Origin: Ferrovibrio sp036381655
Lineage (GTDB): Bacteria; Pseudomonadota; Alphaproteobacteria; Ferrovibrionales; Ferrovibrionaceae
NCBI RefSeq assembly: GCF_036381655.1
Contig: NZ_DASVCJ010000026.1
Span: forward strand, 1 to 64,000
Reading direction: 5' to 3'
DNA: 64,000 nucleotides
Shown here piece by piece: positions 16,056 through 24,975 of the stretch (position 1 is the stretch's first letter; every line of letters starts with the position of its first letter). The notes beneath the pieces are model-generated. The model made no database searches. It saw only the letters and a list, made by a program, of their open reading frames with translations, and was not told where the DNA came from. The position numbers were made by a program, and so were the translations under genes.

Positions 16056-16528
16056 GGCCTGACGGAAGAGGCTTCGACCGGCACGGGCCTGGGCCGCCCC
16101 TCTTCGTCGATGGCGACGTAGGTATAGACGCCCTCGGTCACCTTGATCTCGGTCGGATCGAGCCGCCGCGCCACGATGGTCTCCAGCTTCACCGCCATCG
16201 AGCTGCGGCCGACGCGGATGATGTGGCCGTAGATCGAGACGATGTCGCCGACCTTGATCGGCTGATGAAAGGTCATGGCATCCACCGCCACGGTGGCGAC
16301 GCGGCCCTGGGCGCGGCGGGCGGCGACGATGCCGCCGGCGATGTCCATCTGGCTGAGCACCCAGCCGCCGAAAATATCGCCGTTGCCGTTCATGTCAGCG
16401 GGCATCGGCGCGGTGCGGATCAGCGGCTCGCCCCGGTCGACGCGCATGTGCGACAAGCCGCCCTGATCGTCCGCCCGTCCCGTATCCTGGCGCGTATCCT
16501 GGCGTTTATCCTGGGAAGCGTTTGCCAT
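16052..16528 (-). CDS. Acyl-CoA thioesterase, YciA-like hotdog protein
   Basis: A hotdog-fold thioesterase of 158 residues that hydrolyses acyl-CoA thioesters in the cytoplasm. PADMNGNGDIFGGWVLSQMD is the YciA/acyl-CoA hydrolase active-site region, with the conserved N-x-x-G-D-I-F-G-G-W pattern. VAVDAMTFHQPIKVGD and VYTYVAIDEEGRPR complete the fold. The N-terminal 30 residues are hydrophilic and partly repetitive (DKRQDTRQDTGRADD). It is divergent from parE (84-bp gap) and overlaps the downstream PAS-like gene. Confidence 0.9.
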   Translation of the reverse strand: MANASQDKRQDTRQDTGRADDQGGLSHMRVDRGEPLIRTAPMPADMNGNGDIFGGWVLSQMDIAGGIVAARRAQGRVATVAVDAMTFHQPIKVGDIVSIYGHIIRVGRSSMAVKLETIVARRLDPTEIKVTEGVYTYVAIDEEGRPRPVPVEASSVRP

Positions 16529-16546
16529 TCATCCACCATATGTTGG

Positions 16547-16576
16547 TTGTGCCGCTAGACCTGCCCACACTATACT
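16547..16576 (+). promoter_or_regulatory. Candidate sigma-70 promoter of parE
   Basis: TTGTGC (16547-16552) and TATACT (16571-16576) are separated by 18 bp. The -10 matches the consensus at five of six positions. Transcription would begin near 16583, about 30-40 bp before the parE start. Confidence 0.45.
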
Positions 16577-16612
16577 GCGTCGCAACGACGAGTCATCCCG
16601 TAAATAGAATCC

Positions 16613-18589
16613 ATGAATGTTATGAACGACTTGTTCCAGTCTGGCGGTAAGAGCGGCAGTGATTACACCGCCAAGGATATCGAAGTTCTCGAAGGCCTCG
16701 AGCCGGTGCGCCGCCGGCCCGGCATGTATATCGGCGGCGTCGACGAGCGCGCGCTGCATCATCTGTTCGCCGAGGTGCTCGACAATGCGATGGACGAGGC
16801 GGTCGCCGGCCATGCCGACCGCATCGAGGTCGAATTGCAGGCCGACGGTGCGCTCAGGGTGTTCGACAACGGCCGCGGCATCCCGATCGACAAGCACCCC
16901 AAGTTCAAGGACAAGTCGGCGCTGGAGGTGATTCTCACCACGCTGCATTCCGGCGGCAAATTCTCTTCCAAGGTCTATTCCACCGCCGGCGGCCTGCATG
17001 GCGTCGGCATCTCGGTGGTCAATGCGTTGTCGGACCGGCTGATCGTCGAGGTCGCGCGCGAGCGCGAACTGTGGCGGCAGGAATATTCCCGCGGCGCGCC
17101 GAAGGGAAAACTCATCAAGGTCGGCGCGGCGCCGAACCGGCGCGGCACCAGCGTGATCTTCCATCCCGACGAACAGATCTTCGGCAAGGGCGCGCATTTC
17201 CGCCCGGCCCGCATCTTCAGGATGGCGCGCTCGAAGGCCTATCTGTATCCGGGCGTCAAGATTTTCTGGAAATGCGCGGCCGAGCTGATCCTGACCGGAG
17301 ACGATACGCCGACCGAGGCGGTGCTGCATTTCCCCGGCGGCCTGCAGGATTATCTCGCGGCGCAGCTGGAGGGCCAGCAGACGGTCACGCCGACGCCGTT
17401 CGCCGGGCGCGCGGCTCTGGCCGGCGAGCGCGGCCAGGTCGAATGGGCGATCCACTGGCCGCAGGAAATCGACGAAGGCTGGCTGCATTCCTACTGCAAC
17501 ACCGTGCCGACGCCGGAAGGCGGCACGCATGAGGCGGGGTTCCGCTCGGCCCTGCTGCGCGGCTTCAAGGATTACGCCGAGCTGACCAACAACCGCAAAG
17601 GCAGCAGCATCACGGCCGACGACATCATCGGCGGCGCCACGGCGATGTTGTCGGTCTTCATCAAGGAGCCGCAATTCCAGGGCCAGACGAAGGACAAGCT
17701 GGTCACCGTGGAAGCGCAGAAGCTGGTCGAAGCGGCGGTGAAGGATCATTTCGACCATTGGCTGGCCGGCGCGCCGCAGCACGCCAATGCCCTGCTCAAC
17801 CGCATCATCGAGCGCGCCGAGGATCGCCTGCGCCGCCGCGCCGAGAAGGAAGTCGGCCGCAAATCGGCGACCCGCAAATTGCGCCTGCCCGGCAAACTGG
17901 CCGATTGCTCCGACGAAGCCGCCAACGGTTCGGAGATCTTCATCGTCGAGGGCGACAGCGCCGGCGGCTCCGCCAAGCAGGCGCGCGACCGCCGCACCCA
18001 GGCCGTGCTGCCGCTGCGCGGCAAGATCCTCAACGTCGCTTCCGCCGGCTCGGGCAAGCTGGCCGCCAACCAGGAGCTGTCGGATCTGGTGCTGGCGCTC
18101 GGCTGCGGCACCGGCAGCAAATACCGCGAGGAGGATCTGCGCTACGACAAGGTCATCATCATGACCGACGCCGATGTCGACGGCGCGCATATCGCCTCGC
18201 TGCTGATGACCTTCTTCTTCCGCGAGATGCCCAAGCTGATCGAGCATGGCCATCTTTATCTCGCCCAGCCGCCGCTCTACCGGCTCAGCCATGGCGGCAA
18301 GACGGTCTATGCGATGGACGATCTCGACAGGGACCGCCTGACCAAGGAGGTCTTCGGCAACAAGAAGGTGGAAGTCAGCCGCTTCAAGGGCCTTGGCGAG
18401 ATGCCGCCCGCGCAACTCAAGGAAACCACGATGAATCCCAAGAACCGCACACTCCTGCGGGTCCAGGTGCTGACCGACGACGTGAAGGAGACCGACGATC
18501 TGGTCGAACGGCTGATGGGCCGCAAAGCCGAGATGCGCTTCCAATTCATCCAGGAGCGCGCCGCTTTCGCGACCGATATCGACGTCTAG
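16613..18589 (+). CDS. parE: DNA topoisomerase IV subunit B
   Basis: ATPase subunit of topoisomerase IV, which with ParC decatenates daughter chromosomes and relaxes supercoils. The 658 residues show the GHKL ATPase (PGMYIGG, EVLDNAMDEA, FDNGRGIPID, GLHGVGISVVNA), the transducer lysine region (TNNRKGSSI), and the TOPRIM domain with VEGDSAGGSA and TDADVDGAHI. The absence of a GyrB-type insert and the wording RYDKVIIMTDADVDG place it with ParE. ATG 16613 is used; ATG 16622 is an alternative. parC is not in the window. The GGDEF-like gene follows after 2 bp. Confidence 0.95.
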   Translation: MNVMNDLFQSGGKSGSDYTAKDIEVLEGLEPVRRRPGMYIGGVDERALHHLFAEVLDNAMDEAVAGHADRIEVELQADGALRVFDNGRGIPIDKHPKFKDKSALEVILTTLHSGGKFSSKVYSTAGGLHGVGISVVNALSDRLIVEVARERELWRQEYSRGAPKGKLIKVGAAPNRRGTSVIFHPDEQIFGKGAHFRPARIFRMARSKAYLYPGVKIFWKCAAELILTGDDTPTEAVLHFPGGLQDYLAAQLEGQQTVTPTPFAGRAALAGERGQVEWAIHWPQEIDEGWLHSYCNTVPTPEGGTHEAGFRSALLRGFKDYAELTNNRKGSSITADDIIGGATAMLSVFIKEPQFQGQTKDKLVTVEAQKLVEAAVKDHFDHWLAGAPQHANALLNRIIERAEDRLRRRAEKEVGRKSATRKLRLPGKLADCSDEAANGSEIFIVEGDSAGGSAKQARDRRTQAVLPLRGKILNVASAGSGKLAANQELSDLVLALGCGTGSKYREEDLRYDKVIIMTDADVDGAHIASLLMTFFFREMPKLIEHGHLYLAQPPLYRLSHGGKTVYAMDDLDRDRLTKEVFGNKKVEVSRFKGLGEMPPAQLKETTMNPKNRTLLRVQVLTDDVKETDDLVERLMGRKAEMRFQFIQERAAFATDIDV

Positions 18590-18591
18590 CC

Positions 18592-19788
18592 ATGGATTTC
18601 GTCGGCATCGAGGGCTATTCGACCATCGCCCTGGTGTCGATCGCCACGGCTACCGTCAACGTCCTGGTGATGTTCGGCTTCAGCCTCGTGCATCCGCGCG
18701 AGACCGGCCCTTCGACCTGGGCCCTTGCCAATGCCATCATTGGCGCCGGCGCCGCCGTTCTGCTGCTGCGCCGGCCGGACAACGAGCCTTTCATTGCCTT
18801 CATCGGCAACCTCGCCTTCGTCATCGGCTTCGTCGTCTTCGGCTGGGGCTGCGCCCGCTTCCTGCGCAAGCGGCCGCCCTTCGTCCTCGGCATCGCCGCG
18901 ATAGCGGTGTTCATCGTGCCGTTCAGCTATTATGTCTTCTGGGCGCCCGACCCCGTTATCCGCGTCGCCGTGGTCTGCTTGGCCCTGACGGCGATCTGCG
19001 GCACCATCGCCTGGGGTATGCTGCACCGGATCGAGCCCGGCCTTCTGCAGACCCAGGCTTTGGCCGGGATGATGTTCGGCATCATGGCGGTGCTGTTTTT
19101 CCTGCGCGCCGTGGCCGCCGTGACGGGATTGTTCGATACCGCCGCCTTCAGCCGCGGCCCGTTGGGCAACGGCATCTTCCTGATCCCCTGTATCATTTCG
19201 TTCCTGGCGACGACGGCCTGCGGCCTGATGCTGACCCAGCGCCTGCAGCAGCGCCTGCGCTCCGCGGTCCAGCTCGACGACCTCACCGGCCTGCTCAGCC
19301 GCGGCCTGGTCGACGAGTTCGGCGTCAAGGAAGTGTCGCGGGCGCGGCGGCATGGCCTTCCCCTCTCCATCCTGGCCTTCGACCTCGATTTCCTGACCCA
19401 GGTGAACCGCCGCCACGGCTATCCGACTGGCGATGTCGTGCTGCGCCGGCTGGCCGAAGCGGTGGCCGGCAATCTGCGGCGCGAGGATGAATTCGGCCGG
19501 CTCGATGGCGGGACCTTCTGCGTCATCCTGCCGAGCACCCAGCTTGACGGTGCGCAGATTCTCGCCGAACGCCTGCGCAACCATATCGCCGGCGCCAGAT
19601 TGTGGGTGGATGCGGATACCGAGCTGACGGTCACGGCCAGCTTCGGCGTCGCCACGCTCGGCCTGCATGGCAATGACTGGGCGTCGGTGCTGCAACGGGC
19701 TCTCGCCGCGCTGTATCGCGCCAAGACCAACGGACGCAACCGCATCGAAGTGGCGATGCTCGGCCCCGCGGCCTTCCATCGGGCCTGA
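18592..19788 (+). CDS. Multi-TM protein with degenerate GGDEF domain
   Basis: An inner-membrane protein of 398 residues with about seven N-terminal TM helices (residues 10-215) and a C-terminal GGDEF domain. DDLTGLLSR (229-237), the metal-binding FDLD (263-266) and SFGVATLG are conserved, but the catalytic GGDEF loop reads DGGTF (305-309) within GRLDGGTFCVILP. Diguanylate cyclase activity is therefore unlikely; a GTP- or c-di-GMP-binding or scaffold role is inference. The ATG is 2 bp after the parE stop, so it is probably co-translated with parE. Confidence 0.88.
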   Translation: MDFVGIEGYSTIALVSIATATVNVLVMFGFSLVHPRETGPSTWALANAIIGAGAAVLLLRRPDNEPFIAFIGNLAFVIGFVVFGWGCARFLRKRPPFVLGIAAIAVFIVPFSYYVFWAPDPVIRVAVVCLALTAICGTIAWGMLHRIEPGLLQTQALAGMMFGIMAVLFFLRAVAAVTGLFDTAAFSRGPLGNGIFLIPCIISFLATTACGLMLTQRLQQRLRSAVQLDDLTGLLSRGLVDEFGVKEVSRARRHGLPLSILAFDLDFLTQVNRRHGYPTGDVVLRRLAEAVAGNLRREDEFGRLDGGTFCVILPSTQLDGAQILAERLRNHIAGARLWVDADTELTVTASFGVATLGLHGNDWASVLQRALAALYRAKTNGRNRIEVAMLGPAAFHRA

Positions 19789-19797
19789 AACTGGCTG

Positions 19798-20496
19798 TCA
19801 GCGCGTCAGCCAGCGGCGCAGCGCCGCTGCGACGGCGTCCGGCTCTTCCATCGGCGGCAGATGGCCGGCGCCTTCGATGACGACCAGTTCGGCGCCGGGG
19901 ATCAGCGCCGCCATTTCCTCATGCCCTTCCAAGGGCGTCAGCGCATCCTGACGGCCGCAAAGCACCAGGGTCGGCACCTTGTAATGCGGAAGATGGGGCC
20001 GGCTGTCGGGACGCCCCATGATCGCCGTCTGCTGCCTGATGAAGCCGTCGCGGCCGATCTCCTCGGCCATCGCCATCAGACGGTCGGTCAGCGGTTTCTT
20101 GTCGAGATTGTCAGGATGCAGCAGGACAGGCAGCAATTGCGGCGTGACGCCCCTGAAACGGCCGGTCTGCGCCAGCTGAATGAACGCGCGGCGGCGCTGC
20201 GTCTGCTCGGGCGTGTCCGGCCGCGCCGAGGTGTCGAGCAGCGCCAGCTTGGTGACCCGCTCCGGCGCCTGGCGCATGATCTCGTGGCAGATATAGCCGC
20301 CCATCGAGAGTCCGCAGAGGGCGAATTTCTCAGGCGCCTCGGCCAGCACCGCACGTGCCATGTCGGTCATGCTGTCCAGATTGTATTGACCGGACGGGAC
20401 AATGCATTGCGCCGTGCCGGACAGGCGCGCCACCTGTTCACGCCAGAAATCGGCGGTGAGCAACAAGCCGGGCACAAGCACCAGGGGCTGGCGCAT
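19798..20496 (-). CDS. Alpha/beta hydrolase
   Basis: A soluble serine hydrolase of 232 residues. The nucleophile elbow GLSMGG puts the catalytic serine at S64, the acid is probably in LCGRQDALTP, and the histidine is in EGAGHLPPMEEP. VLVPGLLLTADFW forms the oxyanion-hole strand. The substrate is unknown. The gene lies 19 bp downstream of the isochorismatase-like gene on the same strand, which suggests a two-gene unit. Confidence 0.9.
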   Translation of the reverse strand: MRQPLVLVPGLLLTADFWREQVARLSGTAQCIVPSGQYNLDSMTDMARAVLAEAPEKFALCGLSMGGYICHEIMRQAPERVTKLALLDTSARPDTPEQTQRRRAFIQLAQTGRFRGVTPQLLPVLLHPDNLDKKPLTDRLMAMAEEIGRDGFIRQQTAIMGRPDSRPHLPHYKVPTLVLCGRQDALTPLEGHEEMAALIPGAELVVIEGAGHLPPMEEPDAVAAALRRWLTR

Positions 20497-20515
20497 CGTC
20501 TGTCCTTTCTTTCGA

Positions 20516-21061
20516 TTACTTGATCAACTGAGACAGCGCCTTGAACTGGGCATGCGATGCAGTTTCGAGCCACTCGAACAGGCACATCTCCGTGCTGACC
20601 AGCGCCACGCCCGCCATGCCCAGACGCTGCCTGGCCAACTCGACATTCTCCCGGCGGCGGGAGGCAATGGCATCGGCAACGACGAAAACGTCGTAATCGC
20701 CTGCAATCAGGTCCAGCGCCGTCTGCAACACGCAAACATGCGCTTCGATCCCGGCGATGACGATCCGCTTGCGGCCGAACTGCTCGATACGCCCCCTTAT
20801 CGCCGGATCGGCATAGGCGGAAAAATGCATCTTTTCGCAGACGGGAGCGCCTGCGGCAACTTCGGCGACCGCGGCCACGGTCCCCCCCAGGCCCTTGCGG
20901 TACTGCTCGGTCAGTAGCGCCGGAATGCCGAGTTTGCCGGACGCCTGCAGTAAAATGGCGCTATTGCGGACAACCGCCTCGCCGTCCTGCATCGCCGGCA
21001 GAAGGCGATCCTGGATATCGACGATGAGTAAAAGGCTTTGGGCGGCGGAAAGCAGGGTCAT
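20516..21061 (-). CDS. Isochorismatase family cysteine hydrolase
   Basis: A cytoplasmic hydrolase of 181 residues with a Rossmann-like isochorismatase fold. The catalytic triad is visible as D15 (LIVDIQDRLL), K77 (CEKMHFSAY) and C110 (GIEAHVCVLQT). It is closest in style to the YcaC/nicotinamidase-related group, whose substrates are mostly unknown. It precedes the alpha/beta hydrolase and follows the universal stress genes after a 54-bp gap. Confidence 0.9.
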   Translation of the reverse strand: MTLLSAAQSLLLIVDIQDRLLPAMQDGEAVVRNSAILLQASGKLGIPALLTEQYRKGLGGTVAAVAEVAAGAPVCEKMHFSAYADPAIRGRIEQFGRKRIVIAGIEAHVCVLQTALDLIAGDYDVFVVADAIASRRRENVELARQRLGMAGVALVSTEMCLFEWLETASHAQFKALSQLIK

Positions 21062-21115
21062 AGCGTATCAGGACTTTAGCGCCTGACGCCACCTGCCGCA
21101 AATGCCGCCAGGCGA

Positions 21116-21958
21116 TCAATGACTGAACAGGACCGGGATCGTGGCGTCGGCGAGCACGGTTTCGGTGGCGCCGCCAAAAACCACCTCGCGCCACCGGACA
21201 TGGCCATAGGCGCCCATGACCAGAAGATCCGCCGAATGCCTTGCCGCTTCCGAGAGGATCAGTTCGCCGATCTCCGTTCCGTCCTGGCGCAGCACGGACA
21301 ATTCGGCCGCGACATCATGTTGCGCCAGATGACGGACCAGCAGGCCGCCGCTTTCCTGGGCAGCGCCGTCCGAATTGATGCATAGCACGGTGACGGCGCC
21401 AGCCCGTTTCAGAAGAGGCAAAGCATCGTGAACGGCGCGCGTCGCCTCCTTGCTGCCGTTCCAGGCGGCCAGAATGCGCATCCCGGCAACCTGAGCGCTC
21501 CCGTTCGCCTCCGCCGGAAGGACAAGGACCGGACGGCCGAGATCGAGCACCGCATCGTTCCTCAACAGCTCGGCGCCATATTCGTCGCCGAGGATGCGAT
21601 CCTCGCTCTTGCAGCCTGCCTGGCCGATGACGAGCAGATCGGCGACACGGCCATGGACATGGATCGCCTCGAGAGCGCCGCCATCGTATTCGATCCATTC
21701 GCCGGAGATCTCGTAGCCGGCAAGCGATGCCTGGAAGGCATCGCGCGCTGTCCTGGCCGCCAGTTCCAGATTGGCCTTATGCTCCTCGATCACCGAATGC
21801 GGGATATAGTGATAGGCCATCGGAAGGCGCGGCCGGCTGAGCAGGCCGGTCAGATGAGCGCCGCAATGCTGCGCCAGCAGCGCCGCATAATCGACGCAAA
21901 CCGGTTTTTCACCGCAAACATCGGCGGCAAGATACAGGGTGATATTGCGGTAACTCAT
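21116..21958 (-). CDS. Universal stress protein, tandem UspA domains (copy 1)
   Basis: A soluble protein of 280 residues made of two UspA folds. The second domain ends with the nucleotide-binding signature MGAYGHVRWREVVFGGATETVL (G-x2-G-x9-G-S/T type). The first domain lacks this loop, as usual in tandem proteins. It is the last gene of an array of three, 23 bp behind copy 2, so copies 2 and 1 should be one transcript. Homologues support survival under starvation, hypoxia or redox stress; the specific role is not readable. Confidence 0.92.
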   Translation of the reverse strand: MSYRNITLYLAADVCGEKPVCVDYAALLAQHCGAHLTGLLSRPRLPMAYHYIPHSVIEEHKANLELAARTARDAFQASLAGYEISGEWIEYDGGALEAIHVHGRVADLLVIGQAGCKSEDRILGDEYGAELLRNDAVLDLGRPVLVLPAEANGSAQVAGMRILAAWNGSKEATRAVHDALPLLKRAGAVTVLCINSDGAAQESGGLLVRHLAQHDVAAELSVLRQDGTEIGELILSEAARHSADLLVMGAYGHVRWREVVFGGATETVLADATIPVLFSH

Positions 21959-21981
21959 CGGCTCGGCCTTACCATGCCCGA

Positions 21982-22818
21982 TCAGTTGCCCAGCAGAACG
22001 GGGACGGTCATGCTGCGCAGGACCGTCTCGGTCACTCCGCCGAACACCATTTCGCGCAGGCGGGAATGGCCGTAGGCGCCCATGACGAGCAGATCGACGC
22101 CGCGATCGGCAACGGCGGACAGCAAGGCCTCGCCGGGCCCGATGTCCTGGGCGACGGCATTGGCGACCTCGACCTTGACGCCGTGCCGTGCCAGATGGCG
22201 GGCGATCTCCGCGCCCGGCGTGCCACCCTCCTGCTCGGGATTGATGCCGAACACCACCACCTGCTTGGCGGCGGTCAGGAACGGCATTGCATCATGCAGC
22301 GCCCGCGTCGCCTCCTTGCTGCCGTTCCAGGCAACCATGATGTACCTGCCGATTTCGGGATATTGGCCGGCATAGGGGATGGTCAGGATCGGCCGGCCGG
22401 CGCGCAGCGCCAATTCATGCGGCAGCACGTCGACACCGGCGGGCACAACGGCGGGATCCTTCGGATCGGGATCGGGCTGGCCCAGCACGAGCAGGTCGAA
22501 GGAACGTCCGAAGGTCTCGACGGCATCGACCGGCAGCCGCTCGCTTTCCAGCCAATCGCTGGTCACCCCCTGCTTGGCCGCCTCGGCTTCGAAGGCCGCC
22601 TTGGCCTTCTGCGCTTTGGCGCGGGCTTCCTGGGCCTGACGCTGGAACAGCTCAGCGGGAACATATTCACCCATGTAGTAGAGTTGCTGCGGCGGCGGCA
22701 GAGTGTACAGCGCGGTCACATGCGCATTGAACTTCCGCGCCAGCAGGAGCGCCGCGTCGGTCTTGGCCCCATTGCGGGGATCGTCGGTAAGGTGGACGAG
22801 AATATCACTGTAGGTCAT
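21982..22818 (-). CDS. Universal stress protein, tandem UspA domains (copy 2)
   Basis: A protein of 278 residues with two UspA domains. Its C-terminal MGAYGHSRLREMVFGGVTETVL signature is almost identical to that of copy 3. ATG 22818 (MTYSDILVHLTDDPRN) is the family start, with GAGG upstream; the longer frame to 22893 is not needed. A perfect FNR/FixK-type box lies 75 bp upstream (22893-22906), so low-oxygen control of copies 2 and 1 is plausible. Confidence 0.92.
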   Translation of the reverse strand: MTYSDILVHLTDDPRNGAKTDAALLLARKFNAHVTALYTLPPPQQLYYMGEYVPAELFQRQAQEARAKAQKAKAAFEAEAAKQGVTSDWLESERLPVDAVETFGRSFDLLVLGQPDPDPKDPAVVPAGVDVLPHELALRAGRPILTIPYAGQYPEIGRYIMVAWNGSKEATRALHDAMPFLTAAKQVVVFGINPEQEGGTPGAEIARHLARHGVKVEVANAVAQDIGPGEALLSAVADRGVDLLVMGAYGHSRLREMVFGGVTETVLRSMTVPVLLGN

Positions 22819-22892
22819 GAGAATGCCTCGCTTCCTGATCTGGCCGTCCGAGCGACGACAAGGCCATCCTGCCGCATGAAACTGATGCGGCA

Positions 22893-22906
22893 TTGACTTG
22901 GGTCAA
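22893..22906. promoter_or_regulatory. FNR/FixK-type box upstream of universal stress protein copy 2
   Basis: TTGAC-TTGG-GTCAA is a perfect palindrome with the spacing of the CRP/FNR-family site TTGAT-N4-ATCAA, in the variant used by FixK/Dnr-like regulators. Its centre is 81 bp from the ATG, compatible with activation at about -41.5 and a 40-nt leader. Confidence 0.6.
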
Positions 22907-22934
22907 TTGGAAAACGAGGCTTTTTTGATGGCTG

Positions 22935-23771
22935 CTAGTTACTCAGCACAACCGGCAATGTCATATTGGACAGCACAGTTTCCGTGACGCCGCCGAACAC
23001 CATTTCCCGCAGGCGGGAATGGCCGAAGGCGCCCATGACGACCAGATCGGCATTGCGGGCCTGCGCTTCCGCCATCAGTGCAAGGCCGACCTTCTGGCCG
23101 CCACCATCGACGACCGCCGTCTCAAGCCGCAGACCGTAGCGTTGCAGATGCTCGGCGATCTCGGCCAGAGGCGTCCGTCCCTTCTTCTCCGGCGCCACCA
23201 CGATGAGATGCACGACTTCCGCGCCGCGCAGGATCGGCATCGTATCGTGCACGGCGCGGGCCGCTTCGCGCTTGCCGTTCCAGGCCAGCAGAACGCGGCG
23301 CCCCACTTCACCGAATTGTCCCGCATACGGGATGGCAAGCACCGGACGCCCGGCCTGCAACGCCAGTTCCTGCGGCAGCACATCGGTTCCATAGGGAACC
23401 GAGGCTGGATTGCCCGGATTGGGATCGGGCTGCCCGACGATCGCCATGTCGCTTGCCCGCACCGCCAGGCGCAATGCCTCGACCGGCGCCATGTCGCTGG
23501 CAAGCCAGCGGTGCTCGATGCCGGCCCCTTCGCAGATCGACAGAAAACTCTGCCGGGCGCTGGCGGAGGCTTTCTGGGCCTCGTCCATCTGCTTCTGGAT
23601 CAATTCGGTCGGGATATACTCGCCCATGTAATAGGGCACATTCGGCGGCGGCACCGTATACAGGCCGCTGACCCGCGCACCGAAGCGGCGCGCCATGGCA
23701 ATGGCAACCTGAATGCGGGTCTCATTGCGCGGATCGAGTGTCAGATGCACCAGGATATCGCGGTAACTCAT
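22935..23771 (-). CDS. Universal stress protein, tandem UspA domains (copy 3)
   Basis: A protein of 278 residues with two UspA domains, starting MSYRDILVHLTLDPRNETR and ending with the MGAFGHSRLREMVFGG signature. Strong similarity to copy 2 (YYMGEY, VLPQELALQAGRP, SRLREMVFGGVTETVL) points to tandem duplication. A 116-bp gap containing the FNR-type box separates it from copy 2, so it may have its own transcript. A weaker box is at 23829-23842. Confidence 0.92.
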   Translation of the reverse strand: MSYRDILVHLTLDPRNETRIQVAIAMARRFGARVSGLYTVPPPNVPYYMGEYIPTELIQKQMDEAQKASASARQSFLSICEGAGIEHRWLASDMAPVEALRLAVRASDMAIVGQPDPNPGNPASVPYGTDVLPQELALQAGRPVLAIPYAGQFGEVGRRVLLAWNGKREAARAVHDTMPILRGAEVVHLIVVAPEKKGRTPLAEIAEHLQRYGLRLETAVVDGGGQKVGLALMAEAQARNADLVVMGAFGHSRLREMVFGGVTETVLSNMTLPVVLSN

Positions 23772-23828
23772 CGCCCGGCCTCCCTGTTCTGGGCCGCCCC
23801 GGCCTATGCCCCCGCCGGTGACAGCTGA

Positions 23829-23842
23829 TTGATATGGCTTAA
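23829..23842. promoter_or_regulatory. Half-conserved FNR-type site upstream of universal stress protein copy 3
   Basis: TTGAT-ATGG-CTTAA has one perfect FNR half-site and one degenerate half (3 of 5). It lies about 58 bp before the start codon of copy 3. Taken alone it is weak; the neighbouring perfect box makes it worth recording. Confidence 0.3.
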
Positions 23843-23943
23843 ACGCAACGGCGATGATGACCGGCTGAACCGGCCCTCGCTTGAGAATTTAAGCCCCGAA
23901 CAGGGTTGTTACAAGACCACACCGCGGCGAGAGTCCGCCCCGC

Positions 23944-24975
23944 CTAGGCGGCAGCCTGGGCCTTCCAAGGCGGCAGCCTGCCTTCTTCCACCGCATGACA
24001 GGCGACGGCACCGCCCGGCACCGGAATCGCCTTCGGCACTTCGCGCTTGCAGCGCTCGTTGGCAAACGGGCAGCGCGGATGAAAGCTGCAGCCGGGCGGC
24101 GGATTGAGCGGGCTCGGCACCTCGCCTGCCACCGGCACGCGGGCACGGCCGCTCATGTCCAGATCCGGAATGGCGTCCAGCAGCATGCGGGTATAGGGAT
24201 GCTGCGGCCGGTTGAACAAGGTCTGCGTATCGGCCCATTCGACCAGCCGGCCGAGATACATCACGCCCACTTTGTCGGAGACGTGATAGACAACGGCAAG
24301 ATTGTGGCTGATGAAGAGGTAAGTCAGCCCCAGCTTGCGCTGCAGATCCTTCATCAGATTGAGAATTTGCGCCTGTACGGAAACGTCGAGTGCCGATGTC
24401 GGCTCATCGCAGACCAGAAATTCCGGCTCGCCCGCCAGGGCGCGCGCAATCGAGATGCGCTGCCGCTGGCCGCCGGAGAATTCATGCGGGTATTTTGCCG
24501 CATCGACAGGCGAAAGGCCGACCTGCGTCAACAGCGCCGCGACACGATCGTCGAGCGCCTTCTTGTCCTTGAGCAGGCGGCGGAAACGGATCGGCTCGGC
24601 GATGATGTCTCCTACCCGCCAGCGCGGATTGAGCGAGGCATAGGGATCCTGAAAGATCATCTGCATCCGGCCCTGGATGTCCGGATGCTTGGCCCGCTCG
24701 GCCGCCGGACCGATTTCAACGCCCTCGAAACTGATCGAACCCTCGGTGGGCTCGTAGAGGCCGACGATCAGCCGCGCCACGGTCGACTTGCCGCAGCCGG
24801 ACTCGCCCACCAGGCTGAAGGTTTCGCCCTTGTCGATCGAAAAGCCGACGCCATCGACGGCGCGCACGAAGGTTCTCGGCTTGCGCTCCAGCACCCTATT
24901 CAGCCACGGCGCCGAGACATCGAAGACCCGCTTCAAGCCGGTCACGGTCAGCATTGGCACGTTGCTCTTAGACAT
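23944..24975 (-). CDS. Oligopeptide/dipeptide ABC transporter ATPase, DppF/OppF type
   Basis: Cytoplasmic ATPase of 343 residues that powers a peptide importer together with the DppD-like subunit. Walker A GESGCGKST, the signature SGGQRQRISIARAL and Walker B LVCDEPTSALD are present. The C-terminal oligo_HPY extension includes FHPRCPFANERCKREVP, the cysteine-rich stretch that binds an Fe-S cluster in some DppD/F proteins. The frame extends to 25107, but the ATG at 24975 overlaps the end of dppD by 8 bp and gives the normal length. Last gene of the operon. Confidence 0.94.
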   Translation of the reverse strand: MSKSNVPMLTVTGLKRVFDVSAPWLNRVLERKPRTFVRAVDGVGFSIDKGETFSLVGESGCGKSTVARLIVGLYEPTEGSISFEGVEIGPAAERAKHPDIQGRMQMIFQDPYASLNPRWRVGDIIAEPIRFRRLLKDKKALDDRVAALLTQVGLSPVDAAKYPHEFSGGQRQRISIARALAGEPEFLVCDEPTSALDVSVQAQILNLMKDLQRKLGLTYLFISHNLAVVYHVSDKVGVMYLGRLVEWADTQTLFNRPQHPYTRMLLDAIPDLDMSGRARVPVAGEVPSPLNPPPGCSFHPRCPFANERCKREVPKAIPVPGGAVACHAVEEGRLPPWKAQAAA

